Below, one piece after another: positions 7,269-14,794 of a stretch of 37,464 nucleotides of DNA (the first letter of the stretch is position 1; every line of letters begins with the position of its first letter). Under the pieces are notes generated by a model that did no database searches, was not told where the DNA came from, and saw only the letters and a program-made list of their open reading frames with translations. Origin of the DNA: Caldisericaceae bacterium (GTDB taxonomy: Bacteria; Caldisericota; Caldisericia; Caldisericales; Caldisericaceae). The stretch lies in NCBI GenBank assembly GCA_021161495.1, contig JAGHAO010000079.1:1-37464 (forward strand), in the 5' to 3' direction. The position numbers were made by a program, and so were the translations under genes.

Positions 7269-9002
7269 TTATTCCTCCTTAAACAGAGAAACAAAGTCGA
7301 ATTTATCCACATCGACAAGTCCTTTGTCGGTGAGTTTCAATTTCGGAATCACAGGAAGAGACATAAAAGCAAGTGTCATAAACGGATCGGATACGGAAAG
7401 CCCGTTCTCCTCTTTTGCAATTTTATGAAGACTCAAAAGTGTTTCTGCAGTCTCGGTAATCGGTTTATTTGTCATAAGCCCACCGTAAGGAAGAGGAAGA
7501 GAACCTAAAATCTTTCCTTCTTTCGCGATTGCAACCCCACCCCCCATCGCCTCTATCTGAGCGACCGCAAGCAGCATATCCCTGTCATTTTCACCTGCGA
7601 CAATAATATTATGGGAGTCGTGCGCCACAGAAGTTGCGAACGCGCCTTTTTTCAACCCGAGCCCGTGAATAAAACCGAGCCCCACGTTTCCGGTCGCCTT
7701 ATGACGCTCTATAACGGCAATTTTAATAATATCCCTTTCCGTATCGGAAACAACTTTTCCATCTTTCACTTTCGGCTCGAATATCATTTCATCCGTGAGA
7801 ATCGTATCCGGATGAATCCCTATGACGCGAATCTTTTTGCCTTCATCCTTTATTTCCAACTTTTCAAATGTAACAGGTTTTATATTTATCGTATTTTTAA
7901 CGGCGTCATCGTGAAGTTCACGCTTAAACTCAAAGAGCGCTTTGCCGTTCTCTGCAACGAGTTTGCCATTCTTAAACACTTTTTCTATTTTTAAGATGTC
8001 CTTGAATATAACAATATCCGCATCATATCCTGGTGCGATTCCACCTTTTCTCCTAAATCCGAAGAAATTTGCCGAATTTAACGTGGCGAGCCTTACCGCA
8101 AGCGGAAGAGGTATGCCGTTTTTAATAAGCAGGTGGATTGCAAAATTTACGTGCCCTTCATAGACTAAATCTTCGGGGTGTTTGTCATCCGTGCAAAGCA
8201 TAATTCTGTGTTTGGTACGCTCGTTTATTATGGGAAGAAGCCTCAATACATCCCTTGTAAGGGAACCTTCCCTCATCATAATCCACATACCTTTGGAAAG
8301 TTTTTCCTCCGCTTCCTTCGGAACGGTGCATTCATGATCAGCCATAACACCTGCAGACAAGTATGCATTCAAGTTATGTCCGGAAAGCCCCGGCGCATGT
8401 CCGTCAATTATCCTGTCCCTGAATTTTGCCACCTTGTCAATCACTTCGGGAACTTTTGCAAGAAGCCCGGGATAATTCATAAGTTCGGCAAGCCCTAAAA
8501 CGCGCGGATGGTTTTTAAATATGGCAAGGTCTTCCGCATACAGGTGGGCACCGGAAGTTTCGAGAGGCGTTGAAGGCACACAACTCGAAAGCATAAAATA
8601 AATGTCAATCGGCAAACCCTCCGATGAATTTATCATAAACTGAATCCCGGGAATGCCTGCAACATTTGCAATTTCATGCGGGTCAACCACGGCAGTTGTC
8701 GTCCCGAGAGGAAGAACTGCCTGAGCAAACACGGGGGGAATAGACATTGTGCTTTCTATGTGCATATGCGCATCCGTAAAACCCGGGGCAACATACGAGC
8801 CTTGTACGTCTATGACTTTTTCCGCATTATCGTATTTCCCGATTCCCACAACAATGCCCTTGTGGATCAAAACATCCGCATCTTCCACTGACTCGTTAAA
8901 AACATTTATAACTTTCCCATTCTTAATGAGAAGGTCGGCTTTTTTGCTTCCTCTTGCAACATCAATTATTTCTTCCAAATCTTTTCTCGTAAAATCAGTC
9001 AT
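7269..9002 (-). CDS. ade: Adenine deaminase
   Basis: A metal-dependent enzyme converting adenine to hypoxanthine and ammonia. It shows the typical architecture: ADLLIKNGKVINVF near the start, the amidohydrolase core with DAHMHIESTM, VVDPHEIANVAG, DGHAPGLSGHNLNAY and LCTDDKHPEDL, and the C-terminal adenine-deaminase domain with KGAFATSVAHDSHNI and AIEAMGGGVA. I chose the ATG at 9002 (577 residues, MTDFTRKDL) instead of an in-frame ATG at 9032, because GGGAGAAG lies 7 nt upstream and this start overlaps the end of the SsnA-like gene by only 8 nt (ATGACTGA), the overlap type seen elsewhere here. It feeds hypoxanthine to the divergently encoded molybdenum hydroxylase. Confidence 0.95.
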   Translation of the reverse strand: MTDFTRKDLEEIIDVARGSKKADLLIKNGKVINVFNESVEDADVLIHKGIVVGIGKYDNAEKVIDVQGSYVAPGFTDAHMHIESTMSIPPVFAQAVLPLGTTTAVVDPHEIANVAGIPGIQFMINSSEGLPIDIYFMLSSCVPSTPLETSGAHLYAEDLAIFKNHPRVLGLAELMNYPGLLAKVPEVIDKVAKFRDRIIDGHAPGLSGHNLNAYLSAGVMADHECTVPKEAEEKLSKGMWIMMREGSLTRDVLRLLPIINERTKHRIMLCTDDKHPEDLVYEGHVNFAIHLLIKNGIPLPLAVRLATLNSANFFGFRRKGGIAPGYDADIVIFKDILKIEKVFKNGKLVAENGKALFEFKRELHDDAVKNTINIKPVTFEKLEIKDEGKKIRVIGIHPDTILTDEMIFEPKVKDGKVVSDTERDIIKIAVIERHKATGNVGLGFIHGLGLKKGAFATSVAHDSHNIIVAGENDRDMLLAVAQIEAMGGGVAIAKEGKILGSLPLPYGGLMTNKPITETAETLLSLHKIAKEENGLSVSDPFMTLAFMSLPVIPKLKLTDKGLVDVDKFDFVSLFKEE

Positions 9003-10344
9003 TTTGCATCTTCTCCCAGAATTTTTTCGCAACCTCTTTTGCTTTTGCCATTACCGCTTCCTCGTCTATCTCAGTGAGTTTATGATCTTTCATAAGAACT
9101 TTTCCGTTTACGATAGTGGTGTTCACCACATTGTCGCGCATTCCGAAAATCAAATGATAAAAAGCGTTCCCTTCGTTAAACGGTGTGGGAGGGAAGTAAT
9201 CGAGAATCACGATATCGGCATAGGCGCCTTCCTCTATTACTCCGACCGGTTTATCAAAGAACTTTGCAAAAATTTTCCTGTTGTTTTCAAAAAGCATCTT
9301 CTGCGACTCCGCTCCTCCGACACGAGGATCCTTGTAATGCAGTTTGGGAAGAATGTATGCAACTTTTACGGATTCGAACATTGAGGGCGTATAACCGTCT
9401 GTTCCTATACCCGTAAGTATTCCTCTTTTGAAGAATTCTAAAATCGGCGCGACACCCACTGCGTTATTCATATTCGACTCGGGATTATGGACAACCATAG
9501 TATTCGTTTCTCTTAAAATGTCTATTTCTTTCTCGTTTATATGTATACAGTGGATTGCAAGTGTTTTGTCTCCGAGTATCCCGAATTTTTGCAATCTCTC
9601 AACAACCCTTGCACCGCTCTTTTTCAGAGAATCCTCCACATCTTCTTCGCCCTCCGCTACGTGAATGTGGAAACCCACACCCAACTTATCCGCTTCGCCT
9701 TTGCTAATTTCCAATGTTTCGTCGGAAAGAGTCAAAGATGCATGCATTCCGAAAGTTGCCGCGGTGAGTGTTTCGGGTTCCGTAATATTGTCTTTTTTCT
9801 TCTTCAAAATAAATCTGACATTTTCTCTGATGGAGGCATCCCTTGCCTCTTTACCCCATCTGTCGGACGTTTCGTAACAGAGTGCTGCCCTTACCCCTGC
9901 ATCGAGCACGGCACGTTCAACTATGTCAAGGCTCCCGTCAATCAACCCGAACGAAGCGTGGTGATCCAAAATTGCGGTTGTCCCTGTTTTTATGCCTTCT
10001 ATCAGCGGAACGATCGCACTGTAATAAATTTCTTCTTTCGTCGATAAATTCTTATCCAATTTCCACCAGAGTTTTTCAAGAATTTCCCCGAATGTTTTCG
10101 GAGGTTCTCCTTTGAGCGCCATACCCCGTGCAAATGTGCTGTAAAGATGCATATGGGCATTCAGAAAGCCCGGCATCACAAGCCTGTGCTCAGCATTTAT
10201 GAATTCGGCATTAGGATATTTTTTTCTGAGATCTTCCGTGTTTCCTATTTCCTCAATCGTTTCGCCTTGTATTGCTATCGCTCCGTCAGGAATAAACCCC
10301 TTTTCCCCGAGCGTTAAGATTGCGGCATTTCCTATTATCTTCAC
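8995..10344 (-). CDS. ssnA: SsnA-like aminohydrolase (amidohydrolase superfamily)
   Basis: A 449-residue amidohydrolase of the SsnA/guanine deaminase/chlorohydrolase-like group. Metal residues are H64 and H66 (NAHMHLYSTFARGM), a His in FHIHVAEGEED, a His in LAIHCIHINEKE and the Asp in GIGTDGYTPSM. The length and the HLYSTFARGM stretch fit SsnA, the aminohydrolase found in urate/xanthine clusters with ygfK and xdhD. It starts at a GTG (10344-10342) with AAGGAGG upstream. It is the first gene of the leftward catabolic operon, directly behind the divergent promoter. The likely role is deamination or hydrolysis of a purine or its first opened product. The exact substrate cannot be read from sequence. 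Confidence 0.85.
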   Translation of the reverse strand: MKIIGNAAILTLGEKGFIPDGAIAIQGETIEEIGNTEDLRKKYPNAEFINAEHRLVMPGFLNAHMHLYSTFARGMALKGEPPKTFGEILEKLWWKLDKNLSTKEEIYYSAIVPLIEGIKTGTTAILDHHASFGLIDGSLDIVERAVLDAGVRAALCYETSDRWGKEARDASIRENVRFILKKKKDNITEPETLTAATFGMHASLTLSDETLEISKGEADKLGVGFHIHVAEGEEDVEDSLKKSGARVVERLQKFGILGDKTLAIHCIHINEKEIDILRETNTMVVHNPESNMNNAVGVAPILEFFKRGILTGIGTDGYTPSMFESVKVAYILPKLHYKDPRVGGAESQKMLFENNRKIFAKFFDKPVGVIEEGAYADIVILDYFPPTPFNEGNAFYHLIFGMRDNVVNTTIVNGKVLMKDHKLTEIDEEAVMAKAKEVAKKFWEKMQND

Positions 10345-10366
10345 TCTTTACCTCCTTGATTAATTT

Positions 10367-10395
10367 TTGTAATATTATATTATATTTCATAAGAT
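10367..10395 (+). promoter_or_regulatory. Promoter of the rightward molybdenum hydroxylase operon
   Basis: TTGTAA (10367-10372) and TAAGAT (10390-10395) are separated by 17 nt, 36 nt before the first ATG. It is interleaved with the leftward promoter in an 86-bp intergenic region, so the two operons are probably co-regulated or mutually exclusive. No clear operator palindrome is visible. Confidence 0.45.
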
Positions 10396-10406
10396 AAACG
10401 AAACAA
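10379..10406 (-). promoter_or_regulatory. Promoter of the leftward purine catabolic operon
   Basis: On the minus strand TTGTTT (10406-10401) and TATAAT (10384-10379) are 16 nt apart. The predicted transcript begins about 30 nt before the ssnA GTG, just upstream of its AAGGAGG site. It overlaps the opposing xdh promoter. Confidence 0.55.
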
Positions 10407-10430
10407 ATTCCGAATACGATAGGAGGGCAT

Positions 10431-11285
10431 ATGCTGAAATTAAAGGGTGTGGAAGAAGTGTATTACCCCACTTCCGTAAAAGAAGCGGTGGATCTTTTAA
10501 GAAAAAACAAGGATGTCGCAGAGGTTGTCGGTGGCGGGTTGGACATATCAGTTCTTCCGAATCCACGCATCAAATACCTGATTTTTCTTGACAAACTGAA
10601 CCTAAACTATGTAAAAGACGCGGGAGAAAAAATTAAAATCGGAGCGATGTCCAGCATAACCGATATGATCAATGCGGAACCGCTCAAGGATTATTTGCAC
10701 GGGAGAGTCAAGGAAATTCTATCGGAGATTGCAACAGAACTTCTAAGAAACCAGATTACCGTTGGAGGTTCGCTCGGCAAAAGAGAACCTTATTCCGACA
10801 TTGTCACGTTACTTTACGGATTGAATGCAAAGGTGGTCCTTTCGGACGGAGAATGGGACGAAGAGCTCGGAATAAATGACCTTTACAGGGAAAATTTCAG
10901 AAAAGGATTAAAAGAAAGAATTATTAAAGAGGTAATTCTCGAAAAATACGACACGGGAAAATTTTTCTTCTCAATGAAGAGGCATATTCGCAACGCAACC
11001 GACATAGCACTTCTTAACGAAGCAATCTTAATAGAAAAAGACGGAAACAAAATCAAAAATGCAATTGTTGCGGTCGGCGCAAGGCCGAAACCTGCATATC
11101 TTTTCAGAGAAGCAACGGAATTCCTCAAAGGCAAAGAACTTTCAAAAGAACTTGCGGAAGAATTCGGCAAATTTGTGGAATCCAACGTGGAAACAGGAAC
11201 AGACATCCGGACAACTGCGGAATATAGGGCGCACATTGCAGGCGTCTTTGCAAAAAGAATTATTTTGGAATCTTTGGAGGGATAA
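10431..11285 (+). CDS. xdhB: Xanthine dehydrogenase family, FAD-binding subunit
   Basis: A 284-residue CoxM/XdhB/YgfM-type flavin subunit that passes electrons from the iron-sulfur subunit to the acceptor. It begins with the family-typical ... YYPTSVKEAVDLLRKN segment, has the first FAD loop EVVGGGLDISVLPNP (31-45) and the second at LRNQITVGGSLGKREPYSD (105-123). The loops differ from the usual GGTDL and TIGGNIxxxxPxxD consensus, so this is a divergent member. The C-terminal domain (VAVGARPKPAYL, TAEYRAHIAGV) is typical of the FAD subunit. AGGAGG precedes the ATG. The 2Fe-2S gene starts 1 nt after its stop codon. Confidence 0.9.
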   Translation: MLKLKGVEEVYYPTSVKEAVDLLRKNKDVAEVVGGGLDISVLPNPRIKYLIFLDKLNLNYVKDAGEKIKIGAMSSITDMINAEPLKDYLHGRVKEILSEIATELLRNQITVGGSLGKREPYSDIVTLLYGLNAKVVLSDGEWDEELGINDLYRENFRKGLKERIIKEVILEKYDTGKFFFSMKRHIRNATDIALLNEAILIEKDGNKIKNAIVAVGARPKPAYLFREATEFLKGKELSKELAEEFGKFVESNVETGTDIRTTAEYRAHIAGVFAKRIILESLEG

Positions 11286-11286
11286 A

Positions 11287-11760
11287 ATGAAAGTAAAATA
11301 CATTATCAACGGAAAAGAAGAAGAATACGAAATTCACCCGGGAGAAGTTTTGCTCGACGTTTTAAGAAGAAACGGACATACGGAAATAAAAGGAAACTGC
11401 TATTTGGGAACGTGCGGCGCTTGCACGGTGCTAATTGACGGTGTTCCGCACACAAGTTGCACGATACTTGCAGCAAAAGTAAACGGCAAAGAAATTACTA
11501 CAATCAAAGGAATCGGTGAACTGGATTCCCCTCACCCGCTCCAACAGGCATTCGTAAAAACAGGTGCCGTTCAGTGCGGTTTCTGCACTCCCGGTGCAAT
11601 ACTTTCCGCCTACGCTTTACTTAAGAAAAATCCTGATCCTACGGAAGAAGACATTAAAAAAGCACTTGACGGAAATTTATGCAGATGTACCGGTTACGTA
11701 CAACAGATCGAAGCGGTGAAATTTGCCGTAAAGCTTTTAAAGGAGGGCAAAAATGAGTGA
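11287..11760 (+). CDS. xdhC: Xanthine dehydrogenase family, 2Fe-2S subunit
   Basis: A 157-residue iron-sulfur subunit with both expected clusters. Plant-type ferredoxin cysteines are C38, C43, C46 and C58 (NCYLGTCGACTVLIDG). The C-terminal helical domain carries C97, C100, C132 and C134 (QCGFCTPG and LCRCTGY). The start is the ATG at 11287 with TTGGAGGG upstream. An apparent longer frame that reaches back into the FAD-subunit gene is out of frame with that gene and is not coding. Its end overlaps the large subunit gene by 8 nt (ATGAGTGA), indicating translational coupling and a heterotrimeric complex. Confidence 0.96.
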   Translation: MKVKYIINGKEEEYEIHPGEVLLDVLRRNGHTEIKGNCYLGTCGACTVLIDGVPHTSCTILAAKVNGKEITTIKGIGELDSPHPLQQAFVKTGAVQCGFCTPGAILSAYALLKKNPDPTEEDIKKALDGNLCRCTGYVQQIEAVKFAVKLLKEGKNE

Positions 11761-14065
11761 TTTTAAAGTTATAGGAAAGAAAACGGATAAAATCGACGCA
11801 ATGGCCCTTGCAACCGGCCAACCGCTGTTCGTTGACGATTTGCAACTTCCTGACACTCTTCAAATAAAAATTCTCTATTCTCCTTATGCGCATGCGATAA
11901 TAGAAGATATCGACACAAGCGAAGCGGAAAAATACCCCGGAGTAAAAATGGTTCTCACATATAAAAACACTCCGCATATAATACATACAACGGCGGGCCA
12001 GGGATGGCCGGAACCCTCTCCTTACGACACATATATGTTTGATAAAAAAATGCGTTTCGTGGGCGACAGGGTTGCCGCAGTTGCCGCAGAAACGGAAGAA
12101 CAAGCGGCAGAAGCGTTAAAACTCATAAAAGTCAAATATAAAGTACTTCCCGCCGTTTTCGATTCGGAAGAGGCAATTAAAGAAGGCGCACCCGTAATAC
12201 ATGACGAACCGGAAATCACGGGAGCATACGACCCGAAAAGAAACCTTGCGGCGCATATTGAAATAAGAGTGGGTGATGTCGAAAAAGGATTTGAAGAGTC
12301 AGACGTCGTTGTGGAAGAAACATTCGAAACACAGTACGCGCAACACACACCCATAGAACCACATGTAACGCTCACCTATCTCGACGAGTATGGAAGGCTT
12401 GTTATAAGGACGTCCACTCAGGTGCCGTTCCACGTGAGAAGAATCGTAGCACAAGCATTGGGAATACCGGTTCAGAAAATCAGAGTAGTAAAACCGAGAA
12501 TAGGCGGTGGGTTCGGCACAAAGCAGGAAATCATATTGGAAGAAATTTGCTCTTACGTAACCCTGAAAACAAAAAGGCCCGCAAGACTTCTTTATACAAG
12601 GGAAGAAGAGTTTATCTCGGCAAGAACAAGGCACCCGTTCAAAGTAAAAGTTAAAATAGGCGCAAAAAAAGACGGTATGCTTCACGCAATAAGACTTTAC
12701 ACATTAAGCAATACCGGAGCATATGGCTCTCACGGATTAACAGTCGCCTCAAATGCCGGCTCAAAAACACTCCCGCTTTACAACAAAGCGGAGAACGTGG
12801 AATTTGTCGCGGACATTGCATATACGAACCTCCCCGTTGCGGGAGCATACAGAGGATATGGTGCAACCCAAAGTTATGCAGCACTTGAACAGGCAATCGA
12901 TATGGTTGCGGAAAAATTGGGAATGGATCCTCTCGAGTTAAGAAAGAGAAATCATATACGTGCCGGAGAAACTTCACCGATATTCAAAGCGCTCGGCGAA
13001 GGAAGGGAAGGAGTAACGCAATACATTCAAAGTTGCGCACTGGACGAACTTTTAGAAAAAGGGGCAAAAGAAATCGGTTGGTTTAAAAAGCACGGCAAAG
13101 AAAGAAGGAACGGGAGCAAAGTCTACGGAATAGGAATGTCAATGCATATGCAGGGCTCGGGGATCCCACTTATCGATATGGGCGCGGCAACACTAAAAAT
13201 GAACGAGGACGGGTCCTTTAATTTGCTTTACGGCGGAACAGACATAGGCACGGGCCTTGATACGATCGCCGCACAGATTGTTGCGGAAACTCTCGGAATT
13301 AAGCCGGAACAGGTAATCGTATACGCTTCGGATACCGATATGACTCCGTTTGATGTGGGAGCCTACGCTTCGAGCGGAACATTCGTTTCCGGCGGTGCCG
13401 TTTTGAAAGCGGCATTAAAAGTAAGAGATCAAATTTTGGAAGTTGCAAAAGAAAAATTCGGAGAATTTGATACAAAAGATTTTATACTTGAAGACGGAAA
13501 AGTAATAAGTTTGAAAAGTGGAAAGAACATCACACTTTCCGAGATCGCATACGACACTCTTTATGTAAGGAACCAGCATCAAATTGCGGCAACCGGTTCG
13601 TTTGTTTCACCTTACTCCCCTCCTCCGTTCGCCGTTCATTTCGTGGAGATAGAAGTCGACGAAGAAACCGGCGTGATAAAACCGATAAAATACGTGGCGG
13701 CAGTGGATTGCGGAAAGCCTATTAACCCCGAACTTGTAAAGGGACAAATCATCGGTGCACTTGTAAACGGTTTAAGTTATGCGCTTACGGAAGAATATAT
13801 CTTCTCGAACAGCGGGAGGATGCTGAACCCGAACTTTATGGATTACAAAATTCCTTCCACAAGGGATATCCCTGAAATCAAAGTAATACTTGCGGAAACT
13901 TATGAACCCACAGGACCTTACGGAGCCAAATCGGTTGCGGAAATTAACATTAACGGGCCGATACCCGCAATCGGAAATGCACTTTACGATGCGTTGAAAA
14001 TAAGGCTTCACAAATCACCGTACACTCCAGAAAGGGTGTTAGAAGCGATCAAAAACAAAAAATAA
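11753..14065 (+). CDS. xdhA: Xanthine dehydrogenase family, molybdopterin-binding catalytic subunit
   Basis: A 770-residue molybdenum hydroxylase large subunit. Molybdopterin motifs include GGGFGTKQ (251-258) and AYRGYGATQ (365-373), whose R367 aligns with the substrate-orienting Arg of xanthine dehydrogenases. The catalytic Glu is probably E730 in GPYGAKSVAE. The usual GxGE form is GAKSVAE here. A Gln follows the GTK of the first motif, as in several bacterial XdhA proteins. The protein should hydroxylate hypoxanthine or xanthine, or act in reverse on urate under anaerobic conditions. The exact purine is inferred from the adjacent adenine deaminase. AAGGAGGG precedes the ATG. A terminator follows the gene. 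No selenocysteine codon is apparent. Confidence 0.93.
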   Translation: MSDFKVIGKKTDKIDAMALATGQPLFVDDLQLPDTLQIKILYSPYAHAIIEDIDTSEAEKYPGVKMVLTYKNTPHIIHTTAGQGWPEPSPYDTYMFDKKMRFVGDRVAAVAAETEEQAAEALKLIKVKYKVLPAVFDSEEAIKEGAPVIHDEPEITGAYDPKRNLAAHIEIRVGDVEKGFEESDVVVEETFETQYAQHTPIEPHVTLTYLDEYGRLVIRTSTQVPFHVRRIVAQALGIPVQKIRVVKPRIGGGFGTKQEIILEEICSYVTLKTKRPARLLYTREEEFISARTRHPFKVKVKIGAKKDGMLHAIRLYTLSNTGAYGSHGLTVASNAGSKTLPLYNKAENVEFVADIAYTNLPVAGAYRGYGATQSYAALEQAIDMVAEKLGMDPLELRKRNHIRAGETSPIFKALGEGREGVTQYIQSCALDELLEKGAKEIGWFKKHGKERRNGSKVYGIGMSMHMQGSGIPLIDMGAATLKMNEDGSFNLLYGGTDIGTGLDTIAAQIVAETLGIKPEQVIVYASDTDMTPFDVGAYASSGTFVSGGAVLKAALKVRDQILEVAKEKFGEFDTKDFILEDGKVISLKSGKNITLSEIAYDTLYVRNQHQIAATGSFVSPYSPPPFAVHFVEIEVDEETGVIKPIKYVAAVDCGKPINPELVKGQIIGALVNGLSYALTEEYIFSNSGRMLNPNFMDYKIPSTRDIPEIKVILAETYEPTGPYGAKSVAEININGPIPAIGNALYDALKIRLHKSPYTPERVLEAIKNKK

Positions 14066-14097
14066 TTTCGAAAAGAAGAAAAGAACAGAAGATTACT

Positions 14098-14130
14098 AAA
14101 CGGGACGTTGAAATAGGCGTCCCGTTTTTG
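14098..14130 (+). terminator. Rho-independent terminator after the xdh operon
   Basis: A perfect 10-bp stem AAACGGGACG/CGTCCCGTTT (14098-14107 with 14118-14127) with a 10-nt loop and TTTTTGTTT following. It lies between the convergent xdhA gene and the small membrane protein gene. The opposite strand has only a short U run, so it is mainly a rightward terminator. Confidence 0.85.
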
Positions 14131-14131
14131 T

Positions 14132-14467
14132 TTAAATTTTATGTTTCTTCTTCAAAATTTCAAGATTTCTTTTGATTATTCTGTCATTTGTTTCTTCGAA
14201 TGCGCTATGATGTTTATCGGTTAATTCTAATTTCCACCCTCCGATGATTTTAAGCGTAAGATTTATCAAAAGCCCCACGACAATGGCAAGAGCGAAAGAA
14301 CCGGCAAAAGAAAGAAAAAACGAAAGGCAGCAATCCGATATCATAACAGAATTGCCATACATTGTATGTGAGTTTGCAAACTTAACGGCATTTAAAAAAC
14401 CAACCAACAGCCCGTTAAAAATTCCGAAAACAAAGAAAAAGTCCATCGATACACTCTTTATTCTCAT
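14132..14467 (-). CDS. Small two-TM membrane protein, unknown function
   Basis: A 111-residue protein with two predicted membrane helices, roughly residues 8-27 (FFFVFGIFNGLLVGFL) and 45-70 (CLSFFLSFAGSFALAIVVGLL). A short INLTLKIIGGWKLEL segment and a charged tail ending KKKHKI follow. The layout (VxS-type N-terminus, hairpin, then LxNLxxKxxGGxxLEL) recalls short DUF3566-like membrane proteins, but this is a weak resemblance. It has a good AAAGGAGAAG site and lies 35 nt after the DUF503 gene, forming the end of the ABC ATPase-DUF503 operon. Confidence 0.7.
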   Translation of the reverse strand: MRIKSVSMDFFFVFGIFNGLLVGFLNAVKFANSHTMYGNSVMISDCCLSFFLSFAGSFALAIVVGLLINLTLKIIGGWKLELTDKHHSAFEETNDRIIKRNLEILKKKHKI

Positions 14468-14502
14468 ACACTTCTCCTTTGATTAAAGGGCCGGGAATTT
14501 CC

Positions 14503-14784
14503 TCAGATTATTTCCACTCCGTAATCTTCAATCATTACTCTGTAATCTTTTTCTATGAATTCCACAACCTTGGAAAGAGTTTTGCTTAGATGTTTCGAAG
14601 AGGTATTTACCGCAACAATTGCCACAACAGATTTTCTAAACGAATCCTGTTCGCTTACCTCGGCAACGGACACATTGAAATTCTGCCTTATGTGTGAAAA
14701 AAGGCTTGAACATACCTGCCTTTTATCTTTCAAAGAAAAAGTATTAGGTATGCCAAGCCTTACCGTGCAAATGCCAATCCGCAT
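14503..14784 (-). CDS. DUF503 (YlxP-like) protein
   Basis: A 93-residue protein matching the DUF503/YlxP family: starts MRIGICTVRLGIPNTFSLKDKR, then SEQDSFRKSVVAIVAVNTSS and an acidic end. YlxP-like proteins are small, ferredoxin-like-fold proteins often encoded near infB/rbfA and suspected to act in ribosome maturation. Here the gene instead follows the sugar ABC ATPase by 10 nt. No strong Shine-Dalgarno is visible (AATAAAAGCA before the ATG), so it may depend on coupling with the upstream gene. Confidence 0.85.
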   Translation of the reverse strand: MRIGICTVRLGIPNTFSLKDKRQVCSSLFSHIRQNFNVSVAEVSEQDSFRKSVVAIVAVNTSSKHLSKTLSKVVEFIEKDYRVMIEDYGVEII

Positions 14785-14794
14785 TGCTTTTATT

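Noticed and set aside
9003..9032. Upstream ATG for adenine deaminase adding ten residues
   Set aside because: It would increase overlap with the SsnA-like gene and lacks the well-placed GGGAGAAG that serves the ATG at 9002.
11059..11286. N-terminal extension of the 2Fe-2S subunit
   Set aside because: The extension overlaps the FAD subunit in another frame and lacks sense as protein. The ATG at 11287 has a good ribosome site and gives the normal subunit length.
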